This document shows, one piece after another, positions 7,871-17,002 of a stretch of 48,110 nucleotides of DNA (position 1 is the stretch's first letter; every line of letters starts with the position of its first letter). The translations under genes and the position numbers were made by a program. The notes under the pieces were generated by a model. It was not told the origin of the DNA and ran no database searches. It worked only from the letters and a program-made list of their open reading frames with translations. The stretch is from Lentisphaeria bacterium (GTDB lineage Bacteria > Verrucomicrobiota > Lentisphaeria > Victivallales > UBA1829): NCBI GenBank assembly GCA_017629515.1, contig JAGBXB010000084.1, forward strand, positions 1 to 48,110. The letters run 5' to 3'.

Positions 7871-7910
7871 GGTTTAATGAATAATGTAAAAGAAAATGAG
7901 GCAAGTAACA

Positions 7911-8879
7911 ATGGAAGGGTATGCTAAAAACATCCGTTTGTTCAGTGGAACAGCACATCCGGAGCTGTCCGAAGCAATAGCAAAGGCACTGGACATGGAA
8001 TTGGGAAAAGTCGATATTCAGAGATTCCCTGATGGCGAGATCTTTGTGCAGTATATCGATAATCTGCGTACTGCGGATGCGTTTCTCATTCAGCCCACAT
8101 GTAACCCGGCAAATGACAATATGATGGAACTTCTCATCATGTTGGATGCCGCAAGACGCGCTTCCGCCGCCCGGATCACCGTCGTGATCCCCTATTTCGG
8201 CTATGCCCGTCAGGATCGCAAAGACAAACCCAAAGTCCCCATCACCGCAAAACTGGTGGCAAATCTGATGACCGTTGCCGGTGCAGGGCGTGTCCTTACC
8301 CTTGACCTCCATTCCCAGCAGATCCAGGGATTTTTTGATATTCCTCTGGATCACCTTTACGCTGCTCCTGTGATGCTTCCCTACATGCAGGAAAAATTGA
8401 AGATCGGTTCCGATGCCGTTGTGGTATCCCCCGACTCCGGCAGTGTGAAGATGGCCCACTCTTATGCCGACCGCCTCAACTGCGGTTTTGCCGTGGTTGC
8501 CAAACGCCGGGTAAGTGCCAGCGTGGTGGAATCCTCCCACCTTGTCGGCGATGTTGCCGGAAGAGATTGTATCATCTGTGACGATATGACTTCCACCTGC
8601 GGTACTCTCTGCGCCGCCGCTGAACTCCTGAAAAAAGAAGGCGCAAAAAATGTGTATGCGGTTGTGACACACTGCCTGCTTACCGATGCCGGTCTTGAAA
8701 AACTGGAAAAGAGTTCCATCACCCAGTTGATCACCACCGATTCTGTCCCCTATCAGGCATCCCGCAGCAGCGAAAAAGTACATGCTGTAAGCATTGCTCC
8801 GCTGCTGGCCCAGGCGATCAAACGCATCCACTATGGCGAATCTGTATCCGATCTTTTCCGTTACGGGGAAGAAAATTGA
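7911..8879 (+). CDS. prs: Ribose-phosphate pyrophosphokinase
   Basis: A 322-residue enzyme that makes PRPP from ribose 5-phosphate and ATP, feeding purine, pyrimidine, histidine and tryptophan synthesis in the cytoplasm. Family motifs are present in order: IQRFPDGEIFVQ, YFGYARQDRK, the divalent-metal site LDLHSQQIQGFF, the catalytic loop KRRV, and the PRPP-binding loop CDDMTSTCGTL. The length is close to the usual 310-320. The ATG at 7911 is chosen because GAGG lies 9 nt upstream; an ATG at 7896 has no ribosome binding site. It is the first gene of a housekeeping run and follows a long structured leader, which suggests control at the RNA level. Confidence 0.97.
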   Translation: MEGYAKNIRLFSGTAHPELSEAIAKALDMELGKVDIQRFPDGEIFVQYIDNLRTADAFLIQPTCNPANDNMMELLIMLDAARRASAARITVVIPYFGYARQDRKDKPKVPITAKLVANLMTVAGAGRVLTLDLHSQQIQGFFDIPLDHLYAAPVMLPYMQEKLKIGSDAVVVSPDSGSVKMAHSYADRLNCGFAVVAKRRVSASVVESSHLVGDVAGRDCIICDDMTSTCGTLCAAAELLKKEGAKNVYAVVTHCLLTDAGLEKLEKSSITQLITTDSVPYQASRSSEKVHAVSIAPLLAQAIKRIHYGESVSDLFRYGEEN

Positions 8880-8943
8880 CAGTAAAAAATAAACGGACTA
8901 ATCATATATCATTTCCAAAAACTATTTTAAGAAAGGTTGAGAA

Positions 8944-9606
8944 ATGGCAAAACAGAAACACGTTCTGAACGTAGTTACCCGTACGGAAACGGGTAAAGGG
9001 CCGGTGAAACGGCTTCGTAAGGCTGGTCAGGTTCCTGCCGTGATCTATCACGCAGGCGCAGCAGCTAAAACAATTTACTTCAATGCCGCTGAATGGGAAG
9101 CACTCCAGAAGTATGAACTGAATCTGCTCCTCCTCAAAGAAGGGGAAACAGAACATCTTGCTCTGATCAAAGAAGTGCAGAATGACTTCATCCGCGGAAA
9201 AGTCAAACACATCGACTTCCTGGAAGTTGACCGCAGCAAAAAGATCAAAGCTGTTGTTGCTGTGAAAGCAGGTCACACTGCTCCTGCCGGACTTTCCCAG
9301 GGCGGTATGCTTGAACAGTTCGTTCACGAGATCGAAGTGGAATGTCTCCCTGATGCCCTTCCCGAAGCGATCGAAGCTGACGTAAGTGCTCTTGCCATGG
9401 GTCAGAGCCTGCACATCGGCGATATCGTCATGCCCGAAGGTGTTGCTGCCACCGGTGACAAGACCATCGTGGTATTCTCCGTGATCGATCCTGCCAAGGC
9501 TGCTCTCGAAGCAGAAGCTGCAGAAGGTGAAGGCGCTGCTGAACCTGAAGTGATCGGTGAAAAAGAACGTGCAGAAAAGGCTGCTGCCAAAGCTGCAAAG
9601 AAATAA
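8944..9606 (+). CDS. rplY: 50S ribosomal protein L25/Ctc, two-domain form
   Basis: A 220-residue protein of the bL25/Ctc family that binds 5S rRNA in the large subunit. The N-terminal L25 domain (TETGKGPVKRLRKAGQVPAVIY) is followed by the TL5/Ctc C-terminal beta domain (about residues 95-185, VEVECLPDALPEAIEADVSAL) and an Ala/Glu/Lys-rich tail. It is preceded by AAAGG and lies 64 nt after prs, a gene pairing (prs-ctc-pth) that is common in bacteria. Confidence 0.96.
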   Translation: MAKQKHVLNVVTRTETGKGPVKRLRKAGQVPAVIYHAGAAAKTIYFNAAEWEALQKYELNLLLLKEGETEHLALIKEVQNDFIRGKVKHIDFLEVDRSKKIKAVVAVKAGHTAPAGLSQGGMLEQFVHEIEVECLPDALPEAIEADVSALAMGQSLHIGDIVMPEGVAATGDKTIVVFSVIDPAKAALEAEAAEGEGAAEPEVIGEKERAEKAAAKAAKK

Positions 9607-9650
9607 CAGAAAAGAAAGCGTAGTTGCATTAAAGTAAAAAGAGAACAGCG

Positions 9651-10319
9651 ATGAGAGAGGAAACCAGATACAATCTTGTGACAGGACTGGGTAATCCGGG
9701 TGCGGAATACGCCGGGACAAGACACAATGCCGGTTTCATGGTCATCGATCTCCTTTTGAAAAAACTTTCCGGAAGAATGGAAGAGATCCACGGTTGTTCC
9801 TCCCATTACTGGAAAGGCAATTATGCCGGAAATCTGCTTCTTCTTCAAAAACCTGAAACATTTATGAACCTCAGTGGAAATGCTGTCGCACCGCTTCTGG
9901 CAAAAAACGGTCTGAAAGCGGAAAATCTTCTTGTTATTTCCGATGATGTGGATCTGCCTCTGGGCAGGATCCGGATCCGGAAAAACGGCAGTTGCGGCGG
10001 TCATAACGGACTGCGTTCCATTATGGAGAAGGTCGGGACAGAATCCTTTGCCAGACTCCGTATCGGTATCGGTCATGATTTCCGCGGAGCGGCGCAAGGG
10101 GCTGAATATGTCCTGGGACGCTTTGAGGGGGAGGAAAAAGAGCTTATTGATGCTGTCACTGAAAAAGCGGCAGAAGCGGTGATGCTCATCCTTCACAGAG
10201 GGTTGTCCTTTGCAATGAACTCCTTCAATAAAATGGATCTTTCCGCAAGGGAGGAAAAACAGGAAAAAAGTGAAGAAGATGTGAAAGAAAATACATCTGA
10301 ACAAATCAGTAATCCATAA
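9651..10319 (+). CDS. pth: Peptidyl-tRNA hydrolase
   Basis: A 222-residue enzyme that cleaves peptidyl-tRNAs released from stalled ribosomes. Recognised by GLGNPGAEYAGTRHNAGF (Asn and the catalytic His in RHNAG), KPETFMNLSG, the catalytic Asp in DDVDLPLG, and GGHNGLRSI. The final 30 residues, rich in Glu, Lys and Ser, extend beyond the usual 190-residue length and are probably disordered. It sits in the prs-rplY-pth-rpsF order, 44 nt after rplY. Confidence 0.96.
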   Translation: MREETRYNLVTGLGNPGAEYAGTRHNAGFMVIDLLLKKLSGRMEEIHGCSSHYWKGNYAGNLLLLQKPETFMNLSGNAVAPLLAKNGLKAENLLVISDDVDLPLGRIRIRKNGSCGGHNGLRSIMEKVGTESFARLRIGIGHDFRGAAQGAEYVLGRFEGEEKELIDAVTEKAAEAVMLILHRGLSFAMNSFNKMDLSAREEKQEKSEEDVKENTSEQISNP

Positions 10320-10340
10320 ACTACACCTGGAGGTGTGAAC

Positions 10341-10679
10341 TTGAAAAAGTATGAAGCAGTATTCATCCTCGACATGAGAAAGGTTGATGATGAGGGAAAG
10401 GCTTTCTCTGAAGAATTCGCCAAGAATATTCAGAGTTGGGGCGGAAATGTGAAAGAAGCAGTAAACATGGGTCGCAAACAGTTTGCCCGTGAGATCAACA
10501 AGCGTAAAGCCGGGATCTACTGGGACTACTATTTTGATCTGGATCCCGTCAAAGTTAAAGAGATCCGTGAAAAATACAGACTGGATGATCGCGTGATCCG
10601 TGAAATGGTGATCGTGGATGAACGTCCCGCCGAGATCCGTTCCACACTGGCAGTTTCTGCTGAAATCGTTGCTGAATAA
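10341..10679 (+). CDS. rpsF: 30S ribosomal protein S6, TTG start
   Basis: A 112-residue bS6, which pairs with bS18 on the platform of the small subunit. The protein begins MKKYEAVFILD, the normal S6 start. The ribosome binding site GGAGGT (10329-10334) is 6 nt before the TTG at 10341, while the upstream in-frame GTG at 10335 abuts it directly and is too close. TTG is therefore the probable start codon, unusual for a ribosomal protein and likely to lower initiation. It stands 21 nt after pth and before ssb and rpsR, the conserved S6-SSB-S18 order. Confidence 0.93.
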   Translation: MKKYEAVFILDMRKVDDEGKAFSEEFAKNIQSWGGNVKEAVNMGRKQFAREINKRKAGIYWDYYFDLDPVKVKEIREKYRLDDRVIREMVIVDERPAEIRSTLAVSAEIVAE

Positions 10680-10740
10680 GCCGCAAGAGGCCGGAAAGAT
10701 CCGGCAGAAAAATTAACAGGGAAATAAAAGAGGTAAAAAT

Positions 10741-11325
10741 ATGGCATCACTGAACAGAGTATTGCTGATAGGAAATCTTACACGCAATCCGGAGATCCGT
10801 TATACACCTTCCGGCAGTGCAGTGTGTGAATTCGGGATAGCCGTCAACCGCAGATTTGTCCAGGCAAACGGTGCGGAGAAAGATGAAGCATGCTTTATCG
10901 ACATCGTTGTATGGGGCAAACAGGCGGAAAGCACATCCCGTTACCTCCAGAAAGGTTCATCTGTATTCATCGAAGGCAGACTTGTTTATGACCAGTGGGA
11001 AGAAAAAGAGACTCAGAAAAAGCGTTCCCGTTTGCGGGTCAATGCTGAAAGGGTCCAGTTTCTTGACCGCAGGGATGACGGTCGCGGCGGTATGCCCGGA
11101 GAATTTTCTGATGCTCCCCCCCAGCAGGGCGGATATAATCAGGCAAATAACTACCAGCAGAACCGCGGCATGAGGCAGGATTATGCCCCGCGCCAGCAGC
11201 AGTACCGCAATGCCCCTCAGGGTGGAAACGGTGCGCCTGCCGTTTACGATGAACCCCCTTCCATGCCTTCCGATGATGCACAGTACGTGCCTGTGGACGG
11301 AGTGGAAGACGACATTCCCTTCTGA
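10741..11325 (+). CDS. ssb: Single-stranded DNA-binding protein
   Basis: A 194-residue SSB that coats single-stranded DNA in replication and repair. The OB fold covers residues 1-110 (LNRVLLIGNLTRNPEIRYTPSGSAVCEFGIAVNR, IDIVVWGKQAE, SSVFIEGRLVYDQWE). The middle is a Gln/Asn/Pro/Gly-rich flexible linker. The C-terminus is VEDDIPF, the acidic partner-binding tip. It lies between rpsF and rpsR as in many bacteria. Confidence 0.97.
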   Translation: MASLNRVLLIGNLTRNPEIRYTPSGSAVCEFGIAVNRRFVQANGAEKDEACFIDIVVWGKQAESTSRYLQKGSSVFIEGRLVYDQWEEKETQKKRSRLRVNAERVQFLDRRDDGRGGMPGEFSDAPPQQGGYNQANNYQQNRGMRQDYAPRQQQYRNAPQGGNGAPAVYDEPPSMPSDDAQYVPVDGVEDDIPF

Positions 11326-11379
11326 TGAAGGATCATTTCCGGAAGAAAAATCAAATCAAAAAAATTCAAGGAGTAAATC

Positions 11380-11616
11380 ATGGCAATGCCCAATAAAAAG
11401 CGTCGCATGAAAAGACGCATTTCCAAGCCGAAAAGCTGCAGAATGTGTGAAAACAAGATCAACTACATCGATTTCAAAGATGCTGATTTTCTGAAAAAAT
11501 TCCAGACAGAAAAAGGAAGAATCCTTCCCCGCCGCATTACCGGTACCTGCCTGAAACACCAGAAAATGCTCAGTATCGCAGTGAAACGTGCCCGTATCAT
11601 CAGCGTGGTACTCTAA
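11380..11616 (+). CDS. rpsR: 30S ribosomal protein S18, cysteine-containing form
   Basis: A 78-residue bS18. The core [37 protein letters not shown] is diagnostic. It has CRMC near residues 21-24 plus a Cys and His at TGTCLKH, which matches the zinc-binding (C+) form of S18. It follows AAGGAG and lies 54 nt after ssb and 26 nt before rplI. Confidence 0.97.
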   Translation: MAMPNKKRRMKRRISKPKSCRMCENKINYIDFKDADFLKKFQTEKGRILPRRITGTCLKHQKMLSIAVKRARIISVVL

Positions 11617-11642
11617 CATCTTTTTTGTGAAAGGATAAGAAA

Positions 11643-12095
11643 ATGGCGATTACAAAATTGATCCTTCTTCAGGATGTTGAAGATCTCGGTCTTGCCGGTG
11701 AAGAGGTCAGCGTTTCCCCCGGTTTTGCAAGAAACTACCTGATCCCCAAAAAACTCGCTACCGTTGCTTCTGCTGCTGCTCTCAAACAGATCGCAGCCCG
11801 CAAAGAAAAAATCGAAGCAGAACGCCGTGCCGCTCTTGAAGCTGCTCAGGCTCTCGCTGCCAAAATTGCAGAAACTGCTGTTACTATCAACATGCAGGCT
11901 TCTGATGACGGACACCTTTTCGGTTCCGTTACCGACCGTGCCATTGCAGAAGCCTATGCTGCTGCCGGCATCGTGTTTGAACACCAGAGAATCCGTCTGG
12001 AAGCACCCATCCGTGCTACCGGTGAATACGCAGTAAATATCAAACTGCACCAGTCTGTTATGGCAACAGGCAAGGTCATCATCGGCCGGATCTGA
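11643..12095 (+). CDS. rplI: 50S ribosomal protein L9
   Basis: A 150-residue bL9. The N-terminal domain reads LILLQDVEDLGLAGEEVSVSPGFARNYLIPKKLA, followed by the long connecting helix (Ala/Glu/Arg-rich, residues 40-75) and the C-terminal rRNA-binding domain (DGHLFGSVTDRAIAEA). The TGA stop overlaps the ATG of dnaB by one base (TGATG), giving translational coupling of the ribosomal protein to the helicase. Confidence 0.97.
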   Translation: MAITKLILLQDVEDLGLAGEEVSVSPGFARNYLIPKKLATVASAAALKQIAARKEKIEAERRAALEAAQALAAKIAETAVTINMQASDDGHLFGSVTDRAIAEAYAAAGIVFEHQRIRLEAPIRATGEYAVNIKLHQSVMATGKVIIGRI

Positions 12096-13738
12096 TGAGT
12101 TTTTCCGGCGGAATGCCAGCGGATGCCGGTATGGATAATACCGGTAATACCGTACCTGCGGAGAGTTCTTCTCTGCCGCAGAACAAACAGGAGAATGGGA
12201 GAGGAAATCCCTCCCGTTCTCCTGCGCCCTCTCTTGCCGATCTGGATACGGAACGGGCGGTGATCGCCGCTGTGATGATTGATCCCTCGGCTCTCGCCAC
12301 ATCAAGTACCATCCTGGGCGGTTTGATGACCGGAAGTGCCAATGCTGCTCCGGGACAGAAAAAAGGGAAGGGGCCCAAAGATATTGATTCTTTGAATCGC
12401 GATCTTTTTGCAAGGATCGCAGAAAGTATTTTTTACGACCGTAAATATGCCGCGATCTATGCCGCCATTCTGGAAATGAATGAAAAGAATATCGGAGTGG
12501 ATATTCTTTCTTTGAGCGATAAACTGGAACGCAGCGGCAAATTGGCAGCCATAGGCGGTCAGGATTTTCTTATTGAAGTGCAAAGTTCCATAGCCAGTAC
12601 AGCCAATATTGAGGCGTGGTGCAAGATCCTGCGGGATTATGCGATGTTGAGGGAACTTCTGCATACATGTTCTTCCGTTTTTGATATGTGCAAAAATCCG
12701 GAAGATAAAGATGTCAAGACTCTTCTTGACACAGTGGAAGCGGAATTTTTCAATGTGAGAAACCGCTTCGTCCAGCCGGAGATCCGGGAATTGAGGTTTA
12801 TTGCGGATGAGACCCTTACCCAGCTTCTGGATGTGATCGACGGGAAACTGGAACCCGGACTTCCCACAGAGTATCCGGATCTTGACCGTTTGCTTGGCGG
12901 AGGGATGAAACCCGGAGAAATGGTCGTACTTGCCGCCCGTCCCTCTATCGGAAAGACGGCTATGGCATTGAATATCATCCGCAATATTATTATGAAAGAT
13001 ACAGGTAACGGCAGACGCAATGTGGCATTTTTCAGTTTGGAAATGAGTGCATTGCAGGTGACACAGCGTTTGTTGTGTACGGAAGCGCAGGTACCTTTGT
13101 CCTCCATTATGGACGGCAGTTTGAGAAACGGGGATGTGCAGAAACTTACCGGAGCCATTCAGGAATTGAAAAAGGCCAGTTTGTATATCGACCCCACTGC
13201 CGGTATCTCTGTTTTTGAATTGCGTGCAAAGGCGCGGAAACTGCACAGCCAGAGAAAACTTGATCTTATTGCCATTGACTATTTGCAGTTGATGAAATCC
13301 GGTGACGCCGCAAGTTCCAGAGAGGGGCGTCAGGTGGAAGTTGCTGCCATTTCCGGCGGGATCAAGAAACTTGCCAAAGATTTGAATATCCCGATCCTGG
13401 TACTTGCCCAGTTGAACCGTGAGGGAGAGAAAAGTGCCGCAGGAGGCCCGAAAGACGCAAAGGATTCCCAGCACAAGTTGAGCAACTTGCGTGAATCCGG
13501 AGCCATTGAGCAGGATGCAGACGTGGTGATCTTCCTTGACCGTAAAAGGGATGAGGCGAAAAACCTTACAGCAGAACAGAGTTCCGCGGGGGTTCCTGCC
13601 AAACTTATTGTGGAAAAAAACCGGAATGGTCAGACAGGGATCGTCCCCCTGAAATTCCGTCCGGGACTTATGGAATTTGTAAATTCGGAACACATTTACG
13701 AGCAATCGGATGCTGTTGCTTCTCAAAAAGAAAAATAA
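12095..13738 (+). CDS. dnaB: Replicative DNA helicase
   Basis: A 547-residue DnaB, the hexameric 5'-3' helicase of the replication fork. The N-terminal DnaG-interacting domain covers about residues 48-230 and the RecA-like motor about 255-540, with Walker A ARPSIGKTAM near 281-290, FFSLEMSALQVTQRLLC, the Walker B strand LIAIDYLQLM, and LAQLNREGE followed by LRESGAIEQDADVVIFLDR. It is about 90 residues longer than most: residues 1-47 are a Ser/Pro/Asn-rich tail, and about 20 Gly/Lys-rich residues (near 80-100) interrupt the first helices of the N-terminal domain. No intein is present in the motor. Confidence 0.96.
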   Translation: MSFSGGMPADAGMDNTGNTVPAESSSLPQNKQENGRGNPSRSPAPSLADLDTERAVIAAVMIDPSALATSSTILGGLMTGSANAAPGQKKGKGPKDIDSLNRDLFARIAESIFYDRKYAAIYAAILEMNEKNIGVDILSLSDKLERSGKLAAIGGQDFLIEVQSSIASTANIEAWCKILRDYAMLRELLHTCSSVFDMCKNPEDKDVKTLLDTVEAEFFNVRNRFVQPEIRELRFIADETLTQLLDVIDGKLEPGLPTEYPDLDRLLGGGMKPGEMVVLAARPSIGKTAMALNIIRNIIMKDTGNGRRNVAFFSLEMSALQVTQRLLCTEAQVPLSSIMDGSLRNGDVQKLTGAIQELKKASLYIDPTAGISVFELRAKARKLHSQRKLDLIAIDYLQLMKSGDAASSREGRQVEVAAISGGIKKLAKDLNIPILVLAQLNREGEKSAAGGPKDAKDSQHKLSNLRESGAIEQDADVVIFLDRKRDEAKNLTAEQSSAGVPAKLIVEKNRNGQTGIVPLKFRPGLMEFVNSEHIYEQSDAVASQKEK

Positions 13739-13773
13739 TGCAGAGTTTTTGATAACCCCGGGGAAAACATGCG

Positions 13774-16140
13774 ATGAAAACAGGGAATGAATGGTTGAAA
13801 TATCACTGTGGGAAAATGGGACTTTCTGCTGTGATTTGTGTTGCAGTATTGCTGGCTTCTGTTGGAAATCTTTCCGGACAGGAGATTTCTTCTGTGAAAT
13901 TTGTGCAATCCTCCAAAGTATATAAGTTCGATGAGGATGTGCTTAAATATAATATTTCCAGCCGTCCCGGCGGGGAATATAATGAAAAGACCCTCAATGA
14001 TGATATCAAAAGACTTCATGCTCTGGGGATGTTCAGCGATATTTCCACCGAAACGGAAAAAGATAAAGACGGCAGGATCCGTATTATTTTCCGCATCCTC
14101 CCCCAGAGTGTGGTGGAAGATGTGATTTTCAAGGGCAATAAAGCATACGATACAAAGTTCCTTGCGGAGAAAATCAGTATTTCTCCGGATCTTCCCCTTA
14201 ATGCGCTTTCCCTGCAGAAAAGTGCCAATGCTCTGCGGGATTTTTACCGTTCCAAAGGCTTGAATGATGCTACTGTTGCGGTACGGACGGAAAGCGGAAA
14301 AGAGGGAAAAGTAAAAATCGTTTTCCAAATTACGGAAAATCTGCGCTACCGGGTGGGCAATGTAACATTCAAAGGGGCGAAAGTTTTTACCCAGAAGGAA
14401 TTGCAGGAAGTGGTGATGACCCGCAAATCTTTTTTGAGTCATCCCTGGTTTTCCTGGTTTTCCCTTGCAGGATTGTTTGACAGGGAAGTGCTTTCCAGAG
14501 ATAAGATCCTTCTGCGGGAGGCATATCTGAAAAAAGGGTATCTGGATTTCCGGGTAAGGGATATCAAGATAGGGGAAGAAAAAGAGCATCCGGAGATCGT
14601 ACATATCGAATTTGAAGTGGAAGAGGGTGAGCCTTATAAGGTCGGCACTGTTACTTTAAGCGGCAACAAGCACTTCAAAGACAGTGAATTACTGCCCTTT
14701 CTCGGTATGAAAAGCGGTGCTGTTTACAGTTCTCTTACAGAGAAAAACGATATAAAAAATCTGGAAAACAAATATTACCGTATGGGATATGCGGAACTTT
14801 CCTTACGGCCCCGCCTTTATCCTGATTATCAGAAACATACAGTGGATGTGGAGTATCAGATCAAGGAAGGCCCTCTCTATAAGATCCATAAAATCTTCAT
14901 TTCCGGAAACAGACACACCAAAGATCATGTGATCCGCCGGGAGTTGCCTATGGCTCCGGATGATCCTGTGGATAATAACCTCATTAAGATCACCAAAAGC
15001 CGTATCATGGGGATGGGGCTCTTTGAGAAGGTTGAGGCAGTTGCCATCAAATCCGATGAGGGGGAACCGGACACAAAGGATATCGATATCGAGGTAAAGG
15101 AAAAACGGTTCATCGACGCAAAAATAGGCGGTGCATGGTCTGACAGTGACAGTCTTGCCGGGATGATCGAATTATCCCATTCCAATATGGATATTCTCGA
15201 CCCGTGGAACTATTTTACCGGCGGCGGTCAGAGAATGAGGATCATGGGTATCGGCGGTATCGACCGTTACGGTTTTGAAGCGGACTTTACAGAGCCCTGG
15301 CTTTTCGGTATCCCGCTGCGGTTGGATATTTCCGCTTATCTGCGCAATATCGTATACGATGACTGGGAAGATGAGAGACTGGGTTTCTCTGTGACACTTA
15401 CCAAACGGATATTTGATGATTTCACCACCATCGCCGGAGGATATACTTTTGAACATATCCGGCTGCACGAAATGGACCATGATCTTTCCTATGCGTTCCA
15501 GAAATGGAAAGGCGGGGATTATGCAGGAAGAATCCATGTCGCCCTTACAAGAGATACAAGAGACAGTGCATTGGATCCCAGAAGAGGATATTTTGTAAGT
15601 TTCCTTGCCTCCCTTACTTCCCAGGCATTGGGCGGCAAACATGATTACGGAAGATTGGAAGCACGGGCTTCTTACCATTATTCCTTCTTCCATGATTTCC
15701 TTGTGTTGTCTCTGGGGGCGAAAGTGGGGACTGTGGATACTTTTGATGATGAGGAAGTACCGCTTTATGACCGTTATTTTCTGGGCGGCGGGGATTCTGT
15801 CAGGGGATTTCCTTTCCGTTCCATCGGGCCGGAGGATCATAATGATGATAATTACGGCGGGCAGTCCATGTATATCTTTACTGCGGAACTTACCCATCCC
15901 ATCTACAAAGAATACCTCCGCGGCGCAGTGTTTATGGATGTGGGTGGAGCTGCCAGAGATTCCTTTGAGTTTGCCAAACCCAATATCGGTGTCGGGTACG
16001 GCATAAGGATCAAACTGCCGAATCTTGCCGCCCCCATCAAACTGGATCTGGCGTATCCTGTACTCAACAATCAGGACGGGGTGAGAGAGCGTTTGCGCTT
16101 CCACTTCAATATCGGAGCATCATTCAGTCCTCCCCTGTAA
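13774..16140 (+). CDS. bamA: Outer membrane protein assembly factor BamA
   Basis: A 788-residue Omp85 protein that inserts beta-barrel proteins into the outer membrane. A hydrophobic segment at residues 17-34 acts as signal peptide, with a likely cut after LSGQ. Five POTRA domains follow (about residues 36-440), each ending in a strand such as VDVEYQIKEGPLYKIHKIFISGNRH. The 16-strand barrel fills the rest, with the lid-loop VRGF at about 676-679 in GGGDSVRGFPFRS, and ends in a Phe/Leu-rich last strand. The gene shows the cell is diderm. It is 35 nt after dnaB and is followed by a terminator. Confidence 0.95.
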   Translation: MKTGNEWLKYHCGKMGLSAVICVAVLLASVGNLSGQEISSVKFVQSSKVYKFDEDVLKYNISSRPGGEYNEKTLNDDIKRLHALGMFSDISTETEKDKDGRIRIIFRILPQSVVEDVIFKGNKAYDTKFLAEKISISPDLPLNALSLQKSANALRDFYRSKGLNDATVAVRTESGKEGKVKIVFQITENLRYRVGNVTFKGAKVFTQKELQEVVMTRKSFLSHPWFSWFSLAGLFDREVLSRDKILLREAYLKKGYLDFRVRDIKIGEEKEHPEIVHIEFEVEEGEPYKVGTVTLSGNKHFKDSELLPFLGMKSGAVYSSLTEKNDIKNLENKYYRMGYAELSLRPRLYPDYQKHTVDVEYQIKEGPLYKIHKIFISGNRHTKDHVIRRELPMAPDDPVDNNLIKITKSRIMGMGLFEKVEAVAIKSDEGEPDTKDIDIEVKEKRFIDAKIGGAWSDSDSLAGMIELSHSNMDILDPWNYFTGGGQRMRIMGIGGIDRYGFEADFTEPWLFGIPLRLDISAYLRNIVYDDWEDERLGFSVTLTKRIFDDFTTIAGGYTFEHIRLHEMDHDLSYAFQKWKGGDYAGRIHVALTRDTRDSALDPRRGYFVSFLASLTSQALGGKHDYGRLEARASYHYSFFHDFLVLSLGAKVGTVDTFDDEEVPLYDRYFLGGGDSVRGFPFRSIGPEDHNDDNYGGQSMYIFTAELTHPIYKEYLRGAVFMDVGGAARDSFEFAKPNIGVGYGIRIKLPNLAAPIKLDLAYPVLNNQDGVRERLRFHFNIGASFSPPL

Positions 16141-16162
16141 GGAGAAAAATATACAGAACCGG

Positions 16163-16205
16163 AACAGGACTTGCAGGAACAAAGTCCTGTTTCTTTGATT
16201 TTAAA
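16163..16205 (+). terminator. Intrinsic terminator after bamA
   Basis: A 10-bp perfect stem (16163-16172 with 16182-16191), a 9-nt loop and a T-rich tail. It lies 22 nt after the bamA stop and closes the prs-bamA run. Confidence 0.65.
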
Positions 16206-16219
16206 ATAGAGGTGTATTT

Positions 16220-17002
16220 ATGCAGATCATGGATTTCTTTTTTCACGGCATGAGCAATTCCCAGCTTATCATTCTGGTCATTTCCGCCATCCTTATCGGG
16301 ATCAATAAAACCGGGATGCCCGGATTGGGGCTGCTGCCCGTTGTAATGCTTGCTTTGTGGTTTGACAGCAGGATCTCTCCCGGGCTTCAACTTGTCATGC
16401 TTGCCATTACCGATATATTTGCTGTGATCTATTACCGGCATAAAGCCAACTGGCCTTTATTGTTCCACCTGATCCCCTCTGCGCTTTGCGGGATCGCCGT
16501 GGGGTGGGCGATCTTGCGTTTCGGTATCGACAGGACTCCCCATGCTTCTTATGTAATGAATCTTACCATTGGGATCATTGTGATAGCACTTTGTATTTTC
16601 AGCGTGGTAAAGGATATAATTTGGAAGGATAAAGATACTGTTCCGAAACATTGGGCGTTTGCTGTTGCCTGCGGACTTTTTGCCGGGATCACCACCCAGT
16701 TGGCCAATGCCGCCGGTCCCATTATGGCGATCTATCTGCTTGCCATGCGTTTTGATAAGAAAGAGTATATGGGGACTGCTGCATGGTATTTTATGATCCT
16801 CAACTGGATCAAACTGCCGATCTTCTGGAGCGAAGGGCGTATTACAAAGGATTCTTTCCTTGCGGATATGGGGATGATCCCTTTCCTGCTGCTGGGGGCG
16901 GTTCTGGGTATCGTTCTTTTGAAGAAACTGCCCCAGAAAGTTTTTGAAAAGGCTGTTCTCTTCCTTTCCGGTCTTGCGGCAATCAAACTGCTTATCCCGT
17001 AA
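16220..17002 (+). CDS. TauE/SafE-family (TSUP) anion permease
   Basis: A 260-residue membrane protein with about eight helices. The repeat SAILIGINKTGMPGLGLLPVVML and the second-half GLFAGITTQLANAAGPIMAIYLLA are the two halves of the TSUP fold. Members export or import sulfite, sulfoacetate or similar small organic anions; the substrate here is unknown. It follows AGAGGT with 8-nt spacing, stands after the bamA terminator, and converges with proA, whose terminator starts on its stop codon. Confidence 0.85.
   Translation: MQIMDFFFHGMSNSQLIILVISAILIGINKTGMPGLGLLPVVMLALWFDSRISPGLQLVMLAITDIFAVIYYRHKANWPLLFHLIPSALCGIAVGWAILRFGIDRTPHASYVMNLTIGIIVIALCIFSVVKDIIWKDKDTVPKHWAFAVACGLFAGITTQLANAAGPIMAIYLLAMRFDKKEYMGTAAWYFMILNWIKLPIFWSEGRITKDSFLADMGMIPFLLLGAVLGIVLLKKLPQKVFEKAVLFLSGLAAIKLLIP

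Noticed and set aside
7668..7877. A 69-codon ORF inside the prs leader, considered as a leader peptide
   Set aside because: No ribosome binding site precedes it, and all of its length is taken up by RNA helices, so it is better read as a non-coding leader.
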